Positions 56,381-64,000 of a DNA stretch of 64,000 bases are shown in pieces. Positions within the stretch are counted from its first letter, which is position 1. Every line of letters starts with the position of its first letter. The notes beneath the pieces are model-generated. The model ran no database searches and was not told the origin of the DNA. It saw nothing but the letters and a program-made list of their open reading frames with translations. The position numbers and the translations under genes were made by a program. This DNA comes from Ophiocordyceps camponoti-saundersi (nom. inval.) (lineage: Eukaryota; Ascomycota; Sordariomycetes; Hypocreales; Ophiocordycipitaceae): contig PDHQ01000111.1 of the NCBI GenBank assembly GCA_003339415.1, positions 1 through 64,000 of the forward strand, in the 5' to 3' direction.

Positions 56381-59300
56381 TTTTAACTATATAAGTAATC
56401 TTTAGCGCGCGTAACTAAATAAGTTTAAGGAGGTAAACTTAGTTATAAAGAGCACCCTTATTATAGAAATATATAAGTTTAGTTATAAGAAAGGAGAATC
56501 GCTAGCTAATTATACGAAATAAGCGGAGGCTCTTTATAGCCGAGTAAAATTAGAGACTCGATAGATTTTACTTACTAACTTTTTAAATTAGATAACTAAA
56601 AACGCCGAGAAAGATAAATAATATAAGCGAGCTATTATTAAGCGCTTTTACGTTAATAGTAAATAGAAGTTATTAATAGTAACGGTAAGCTTAATATAGT
56701 TTAATATTTAACTTATTATATATAACCTACGTAATATAGTATCTAAAAAGATTAAGAGAGATACTAATAAAGTACTAGCTATAAAGATAAATCCGTAAAA
56801 AGTAATAGCTAAGTAATAGGAGACGATAACTAAAATAGCTAAATTAATAGAATAATCTAATATTATAGTAGCAAGTAAGTTAAGTAAGTGCTTATAAAAC
56901 TTAGGAGGCCGTCTTATTAGCGGATATTCGAGTATATAAGGTATACTTAGATAAACTAATACTTATATATAAAATTAGGAACGTTTATTATAGAATTTTT
57001 CGAATATATTATAATAGTAACCCTAAGCCCTTAGACTACTAGGTATAGGACTTAGATACTAACCTCTTAACCCGGATTTATAATAGTATTTTTAATATAG
57101 CGAATAAAGCTATATAAGCTATAATTATTTATCTATAGCTTTATTTAATAGAGAAGCGTTCTAGTAGCGGAAAGCTTATTAGGAAACTTACGTAAAGGAG
57201 ATAAAAGAATAAAAACGCTAGTAACTACGTTAAAGTACTAGCCTTAAATTATTAGTAAAAAATTTAATAATTATTAGTTTAAATATAAATATTCGATTAC
57301 TAATAGGATATATAACTAAGATATTACTAGCGCTACTTATAATAAAAAGTCTAAATAAAAAAGCTTTAGATCTTACCGCGCCCGATATTAATTTTATATA
57401 GGGATAAACTTATGCCGCCTAGAGACTTAATATTTAAACCTCTTATTAGAAAGAAAAGATAGTCCCGACTCCTTAACTTACGTAAGGCCGCGTAACTAAA
57501 CCGCGCCTTAGAGTAGAATTTAACTTAGATAATTTAGATAAACTATAATAAGATAAATTAGAGTAGGAAATTCGTCGCCGATTAGTTATATTAAGTATAA
57601 AGTCTAATAATAATATTAGGGAAGGCCCGGCTCTAAGAGATATATCGACTCTAACTATTCTTATCCTAAGACTAACTGCTTAGTTACTACTTTTAGAAGT
57701 AGAAGTTTAGACTTACCCTTAAGAGCCTAAGCTAGCTAAAAAACGATACGAGTTAGAGAAAATCCGAGCTATAGAAGAATATAATATTCCGCTATTTAAA
57801 CTAGGAGATAGGTTAAAAAATACCCTAGTAATATTAAGTATCCTTTAATTATTTTAGGTTATATTATTAATTCGTACGTAACTTAATAGACTAATATAAT
57901 ATCGGAAGAAAATTAAGTTCCTGAAAGGTAAGGACTAAGGAGGTTATTACGAATCTTATTTAACTATTCGAATTATAAAACCTATTAGTAGATATTCTAT
58001 CCTATAATACGCTTAATTAGGTAGTTTAGAGAGATATTATAATACTAGCTAAAGCTATCTTATCGATATTAAAATATATTAAAAGCTATATTAAAAGTTA
58101 TCGGTATATTATTATTATATTAAATAAAGGCTCTATAATTAATTTAATTAATAAGGCCTTTATAGCTATTAACGCCCTCCCCGTAATCTAGTTACCTTAA
58201 CTAAGTATAGTTAAAATAGCGAATAATAAACTTACGATTATTAAAAAGGTTACTTACCTTTAGGTAATTATAATAAGAATCCTAGCTAATATAAAGGTAT
58301 ATATATTAGGAGACTACGACGATTAGGATATTCTATTAAGCCGCGTATAGCTAAGACGCGTTAAGGCTATAGAATATTATATAAAGGAATAGCTAAAGAT
58401 TACTAGCTTAGAAAATATTATTTAGATTATTCCGATTTTCCTAGCACTTAATTTATTTAAGCTAGATAGGAAAACGCCGCGAGCCCCTAAATATCTAAAA
58501 GCCGTTACTAACGATAAAAATAAAATTATATTTATCGAAAATAATAGGCTTATTTTAGAAAAAGTTAAGGATATTTTATCTACTATTACTAAATAACTAG
58601 CCTTTTAAGTAAAGTAAGACTCTCTAAAAAACTAATAGCTACTTCTCGTAAGGGCTAAATAGCGGGATAGCTAAAGATAGTATAAAAAAAGGTAGATAAA
58701 ATATTATAGCCCTAAATCTAGCGAAAGCTAGTAATATCTATTAGTAAGTAGGTAAAAATAATATTACCTAAGTCTATATAGAAAAAAATATATAAGGTTA
58801 TAAGTTTTAAATAGATAGTAGAGAAACCGGAGTTAATAAATAGATAGTTACTTAAGTATTTAAGATAGCTTAGAGGAGTAAAAAAGTTATTAGAAATAGA
58901 ATTAGCTAACTTAAAAGAAAATAAGATAGCTAGGGAAAAGAGTAATATAGAAAAGGTAATCCGCAACCACGATAAGCTAAATATAATAAACCTTCTAAAA
59001 TATCCCCGATATTAGATAGACTAAAAGAAAATAAGTAATAAGGATAATACTAACTACGTATTATATCTCGGATAAGTAAGTATTATAATAATAAGTATTT
59101 TAAGATCTATATCTTATAAAGATATTACTTTAAACTTAATTATTTATCCTTTATTAGATACTCTAATTAGGGAAATTAACGCGTAGTTTAAATAAAGCCT
59201 TATTACGCTAGGAGATTATATTAAGATAGAAAAATAGAGAGAGAGGGTTATAAGATTATATTTTACTTATAAGGACTATTTTATTTCTACTCTTAAGAAG

Positions 59301-62300
59301 ATTCGGCTTATATAACTAATTACCTATTAAATTAAATTAAAGGAGGGAGTAACGCTAGCCGTATTTAAATAAATAAGGTATAGTAAGCTTAAATAAATCT
59401 TTATAAGTAAGGTATTCCTAATAATAGAAAAAGTAAATATTATTTAACTTATCGGCGATAATACGGAATAGGTAGCTAGAACTTTATTTATTAAGAAGTA
59501 CCTTTTAGACTTAGCGGCCTAAAAAATAGTTTACGATTACTACGATATTAATAGGAATACGGTAAAATTAGGATATCCGTATTATAACTTAGAGGTTAAT
59601 TTAAACTAAGTATATATTAGATAACCGATAGTTTTCTCTTAGCTAGATATATTTAATAAGTTTTAGTTAATCTTAATATAGCTGGAGGATATATATAAGA
59701 TAGGCTTTACCGCCCTTAATAATATATAGGAATATATTAATATATTATAAAGACTAATAGGCGCCCCCTCTATATACGTAAGGTATAGAGATATCGCGTT
59801 TAGCAAATTAATATTAGCGGATAAAGTTAAATATTAAATATTATTAAGTTTTACTATAAAATACTTAACGTTAATATTCGTTTATATCGATAATTATAAC
59901 CTTAGTAGCGAAACTTTTAATAGATATTTTAATTTCCTCCGATATTAGTACTTCCCTAAAATAATATAGGCGTTAATTAGTCTTATAGGTAAGAAAATAA
60001 AGCTATTTAATAGTATAGCTAAATTAGTTAGGTTTAAATTAGAAGTAGGACGATTTCGTCTAAAAACTAAGTATTAATAGAGATTTACGTAGTTAGGAGA
60101 CTATTTCTAATAATATCCCCCTTAATCTTAGGAAGAAGTTTAAATAGTGCTATAGCTAACCCCGTTCCTTCGTTATTTTATATTAAGGAGAGTAGATAAG
60201 GCTAGACTTATTAAGGAAGCGTTTTTTAAAGAAATAAATAAGGTAACTTTATTAGGATATTAATCTATATAACTAAAAGCACGATATCGAGATAAACTTA
60301 TTTAAACGCTAAAAGCGGTAAAAGCTTTATAATTCCTATACTAAGCTATTTAGAATAACGTAATATTTAGAATATAGATAAATATATAATTTTACCTAGT
60401 AATAGATATATCTAATATTAAGATTAGGGCCGTTTTTTACTAACTTAATAACTATCCTAATAGAATATTTATTAGAGATTCTAATTTTTAAGATATAAAA
60501 ATTATTATATAGATATTATTTCGGCTAAGTAATTTAAAGTAGCGATATTTTATACTTAAAAAAAAATATTAGCTATTATTTACGCGATTAAGGAATACTA
60601 ATAAATAGTAAATATATCCTTATATCCTCTTAAGATTTATATAAATTATAAAGGTATTATCGACTTAATAATAAATATAGCGGAAATATATAATAAAGTT
60701 ATAAGGTAAATTAACGTTTTTTAAAAATAAGATATTAAATATATTTACCGCCTAAATATAATAAAGATTATTAAAATTATAGATAATATATCTAAATTAT
60801 ATAATATTTTAAAAAGCGACGCTTTAGATATAAAGGGCTATATTATATTAGCGCTAGATATTATTAAGGCTACTTAACTCCTATTAAGTAAACTGCTAAT
60901 AAGTAGAGAGGTATCTTACCTCTAGGCGGCTATATCCCCTTAGCTAGGAGACCCGTAATATACGGAAATCGTGCTCTTTCTCGTTAATAAAATATAAGTA
61001 CTACTAAACGATAGATATCGCTATATTTAGAAGATAGCTACTAGATATCGAGTTTAAAATAAGATCTTATATTATATCGAATCGAATAAATAGTAAGCTA
61101 AGTATTATCTATAGTTAAATATCTAGTTAAAGTTATAGAGTGCTTATAATATATTAGGCTATTTCTCTAAGGAAAAAACTCTAGCGAATTTAAGAAGAAT
61201 CTTATAGTAGCTAACTTATTAATTAGATATTACCTATTATTATATATTTTATATAGCCCTTCTACCGTAGTAGTTAAGCGTCTAGAGATATTAGTCTCCT
61301 ATAAGAGAGGTAGTCGGTTCGAATCTGGCGGAGGGCACGGGTATTTTTTACCCTAACTATATAGCCGGGGTACGGTCCGACCCCGGCATAACCCCGGTAG
61401 GAGTAATAACCCTGCCGGGCTCCTTTCCTCCCTTAGCAGGAGTAGTAACCGGGCCGAGGCTTAGGTAAGGCACGGGGGTAAGGGTATAATTAGATAACGT
61501 AAGTTATTAGAGGAATAGGTCCCTTTTAATAGCGACTATAATCTAATAATAAAGTACGATTACGAAGTAAAAACTATCTTCGCTACGATATCTGCCGATA
61601 TATATACCGGAATTACTTAGAACTTAGATAAGATATGCGATAAGAAGTATAGGTACCTTTCGCTTAGGACTAGCGTAATTTCGGATACTTCCTATAACGA
61701 TTAAGCTTTCCGATACGACGAAGTTAGCCTATAAGCTAGCCGAATATATTAAGTAAGGGGTTTTTCCCTAGGCACTCCGGTTTTTCCTCTCTATTAAATA
61801 ATTATATACTTAGATACCTATATAGGTTACTAGAGTAATATAATATATATATATATCTTATATAATTTACTAGTAAACTGCACTATACTTACTTAAGTTA
61901 AATTATAGATAAATTATAATATATAAGCTATAGGAAATAGTAGTTATTAACTTCCTAAAACTTATTATACTTATTAGTACTTATAGATATTAATATATTT
62001 TAATAGTTATAGATTATATAACGCGTTTTCTATTAACTTAAGTATACGAAAATATAACTAGCTTAGAGGTAGCAGATATATAATAATATTACTAAAGTTT
62101 AGTATTTAGCTAGCTTAAAGCTATTTACTTAGATAACGGACGCTATTTCGCTAATACTATTATAGAAAATATAGCTAAGCGATATAGGGTTAAATAGAAG
62201 TTCGGCCCGGTCTTATACCCTTAGAGTATTAAACTAGCGGAGAGGTATATCTAATTAGTAAAAAACTAATTACGAAAATAAAGTCTTAAGCGGTCCGGTA

Positions 62301-63100
62301 TCTCCCTAAAAGCGTAGAATAAAGCGTTACTTTAGATTACTAATATGCTAAATTCTTAAAAAGTTAAGACTTTAGGGGTAACTCTAGTAAAGGCTATATT
62401 AGGATTTAACCCCGTAATTATATATTAAAATAAAGATATACTTAGAGCTAAATAATCTAACTTTAACTATTTTAATCGGGATAATTAGATAGTCCGCGAT
62501 TTAGTATTAGCTATAATAGAAGAAAAGGATATAATTTAGGATATTTTAGCTAACTTTAATATAACTAAATATAATACTAAGCCGCGACGTGCCCTATAAG
62601 TATAACTATAAGTTAGTAACTTCGTATAGGAAAGGTAAGATAAGGTAAATATATCGTATAGGAAGTTTATAACTACGTAGGATAACCTATCTATTATCGT
62701 TAAGGTTATCTTATTTATTATATATCTAATCCGTAGCGTTATCGGACGTTAAGTTTTGCGAAAGCTTTACGTAAATAATTTTAAACTATTTATACTATAT
62801 AAGGCATATTTAATACCCTTACGGCGGGTAATATAGGATATAGCTACCTAATAGGGCTATAAACTAGGCGAAGGAATAGATAAGCTTTAAAGTAAAGACC
62901 CTTACGCTTATAGGAACTCGCTATTATAAGAAGTTCGGGGTAGGGAAACGCGTAAGGTTAAGTAAAAATAGACTAAGAATAATAACTTACTACGGTAAAT
63001 ATTAAGTTACTACGGTAAGTATTAGTAAGTATTTATAGTAATTATTAATAGCTATTAGCTAGCTAAGGGGCTAAGGATCGCTAATAGTTATTTATATTTA
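56381..63100 (+). mobile_element. Ty3/gypsy-like retrotransposon, RIP-mutated, interrupted by a SINE
   Basis: Order of remnants on +: a Gag-like region (about 56.4-57.8 kb), a protease-like region (about 58.0-58.4 kb), reverse transcriptase with a Tyr-Ile-Asp-Asp box at 59,883-59,894 (last Asp codon now AAT), RNase H-like sequence (about 60.4-60.9 kb), and integrase. The integrase core survives at 62,132-62,242: the Asp codon GAT at 62,132 and the Glu codon GAG at 62,240 are in one frame with exactly 35 residues between. RT before integrase marks gypsy rather than copia. The SINE at 61,256-61,855 splits the integrase part. LTRs are not defined. A minus-strand open frame at 58,718-58,966 is a by-product of TpG loss. 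Confidence 0.72.
61256..61855 (+). mobile_element. tRNA-derived SINE, full-length copy 3
   Basis: A 600-bp SINE with a head opening GCCCTTCTACCGTAG, a B box with one base changed near it (GGTTCGAATCT), the body hairpin at 61,364-61,387, and the (TA)n tail. It is flanked by TTTTATATA (61,247-61,255) and TCTTATATA (61,856-61,864), a 9-bp duplication with one T/C difference. As in copy 1, six T follow the head. It interrupts the integrase region of the gypsy-like element. Confidence 0.87.
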
Positions 63101-64000
63101 TTTTACTTATTATCTTTCTCTTTTATTTTCTATTTTAGTATATTATACCTTATATACCTTTAACCTCGTATACCTTCGCAGGTTTTATATACCCGATTAT
63201 ATCTTCGTTCGTGCATCTAATTATATTACTATGCACCCTATTTTCTTTTAACTATTCTCTTATTTAACTTACCTCTTCTTCTTACTTATATATACTTCTT
63301 TTAACTTATCGGATATTAGTCTATATATAACCTCTTCTTCTTACCTATATGCACCTTTTCTAACTTATCGGTATATACGATTTCGTATCCCTTTTCTCTC
63401 TCTTTATCTTACTAAGTATTAACGCTATCGTTTTCTTATCGTACGCTCCTTTTCCTAATTTCTTTTTTTATTATATATTACGATCTATTATCGCGTATTT
63501 TCTTCTCCTTACCGTATACTCGTTTCTCTTATTATATACTTATTTTTCTCGTATTTTCTTCTCCTTATCGTGTACTTATTTCTCTTATTATATACTTATT
63601 TTTCTTATTATATACTACTATCTTTATATATATTATACCTATATATATTATCCGTTTCCTATTTCCTACGGTTACCTTATATAAGTATATAAGATTATAG
63701 ATTACCTAATAAAAGAAGAAATTAACCTTAAGAAGAACCTTACTATTTATAAATAGTATAAGAGTATATGCTAGGAGTTTAAATAATATTAGGAAATATT
63801 CTATAAATAAATAAGGGAAAGCTAGAAATTTAAAGTTTCTAAAAACTTAAAAATCTCTCCTATTATAAGCACTCTATATAGCTACGTTTTAGCTAAATAA
63901 GTAGCTAAAGGAGATTAGGTAGCTTAGTACTTTACTAAGGTTATATAAAATAAATTAATACTCTTAATAGTTATAGTAAATATTTAAAAGTTCTAGGTCC
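63101..64000. other. Pyrimidine-rich RIP-mutated sequence; element edge not resolved
   Basis: 63,100-63,660 is strongly C/T-rich on + with TATATAC(C/T)T motifs and a tandem duplication (separate entry). From about 63,690 a + frame with TAA/TAG stops only could be the start of a Gag or transposase gene of another element running off the window. I cannot classify it. Confidence 0.35.
63494..63605. repeat. Tandem duplication of 56 bp
   Basis: Two adjacent 56-bp units (63,494-63,549 and 63,550-63,605), each starting CGTATTTTCTTCTCC and ending CTTATTTTTCT. They differ at a few sites, such as ACCGTATACTCG against ATCGTGTACTTA. A partial third TATTATATAC follows. Confidence 0.8.

Noticed and set aside
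58718..58966. 82-codon minus-strand frame predicting a hydrophobic, membrane-like protein
   Set aside because: It is antisense to the gypsy-like element; the Leu/Ile/Phe-rich composition follows from AT-rich mutation, not a real membrane protein.
1..64000. Mitochondrial DNA or a centromere as the cause of the high AT content
   Set aside because: The bias is specific loss of CpA/TpG with CpG kept, and mutated and intact copies of one transposon sit side by side; RIP explains it. A centromeric location cannot be excluded but nothing in the sequence requires it.

Overview
The window is nuclear DNA of a filamentous ascomycete (Pezizomycotina; I cannot place it more precisely). Nearly all of it is AT-rich and almost lacks CpA and TpG while keeping CpG and CpC. 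That is the signature of repeat-induced point mutation (RIP). Only two stretches keep normal CA/TG content: about 23.9-26.04 kb, which carries one host gene, and 42,052-48,348, one intact retrotransposon.

Host gene: a four-exon gene for the MO25/Cab39 (Hym1) scaffold protein, 24,530-25,847 on +, 369 aa. It is the only recognisable cellular gene in 64 kb.

Ty1/copia family: three full-length insertions of exactly 6,297 bp, each with 410-bp LTRs and a 5-bp target duplication. Copy A (4,275-10,571, +) and copy B (49,274-55,570, -) are destroyed by RIP. The third (42,052-48,348, +) has identical LTRs and an open 1,759-aa Gag-Pol, so it arrived after the surrounding DNA had been mutated.

Other repeats are ruined by RIP and nested in one another. 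A family I call R1 (about 4.7 kb net, unclassified) has one or two units of about 550 bp (U units) at one end, an internal TAA/TTA palindrome and a long dead reading frame. Full or partial copies lie at 0.4-1.2, 4.2-16.4, 16.4-18.8, 19.7-20.7 and 27.8-37.6 kb. Tad1/I-like LINE remnants lie at 1.2-3.6, 29.12-34.12 and 37.6-42.05 kb. A gypsy-like element spans about 56.4-63 kb. A tRNA-derived SINE family of about 600 bp has three full copies and one 5'-truncated copy, with target duplications; its 3' tail matches that of the 29.1-34.1 kb LINE, which is therefore its likely mobilising partner.

Nesting order: R1 at 27.8-37.6 is interrupted by the LINE at 29.1-34.1. R1 at 4.2-16.4 is interrupted by copia copy A and two SINEs, and a third lies at its left edge. 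The 37.6-kb LINE region is cut by the intact copia. The gypsy-like element is cut by a SINE. About 1 kb at 18.8-19.7, 2.2 kb at 20.7-22.9, 1.8 kb at 26.0-27.8 and 1 kb at 63-64 remain unassigned. No CRISPR array, rRNA, free-standing tRNA gene or bacterial-type operon was seen.
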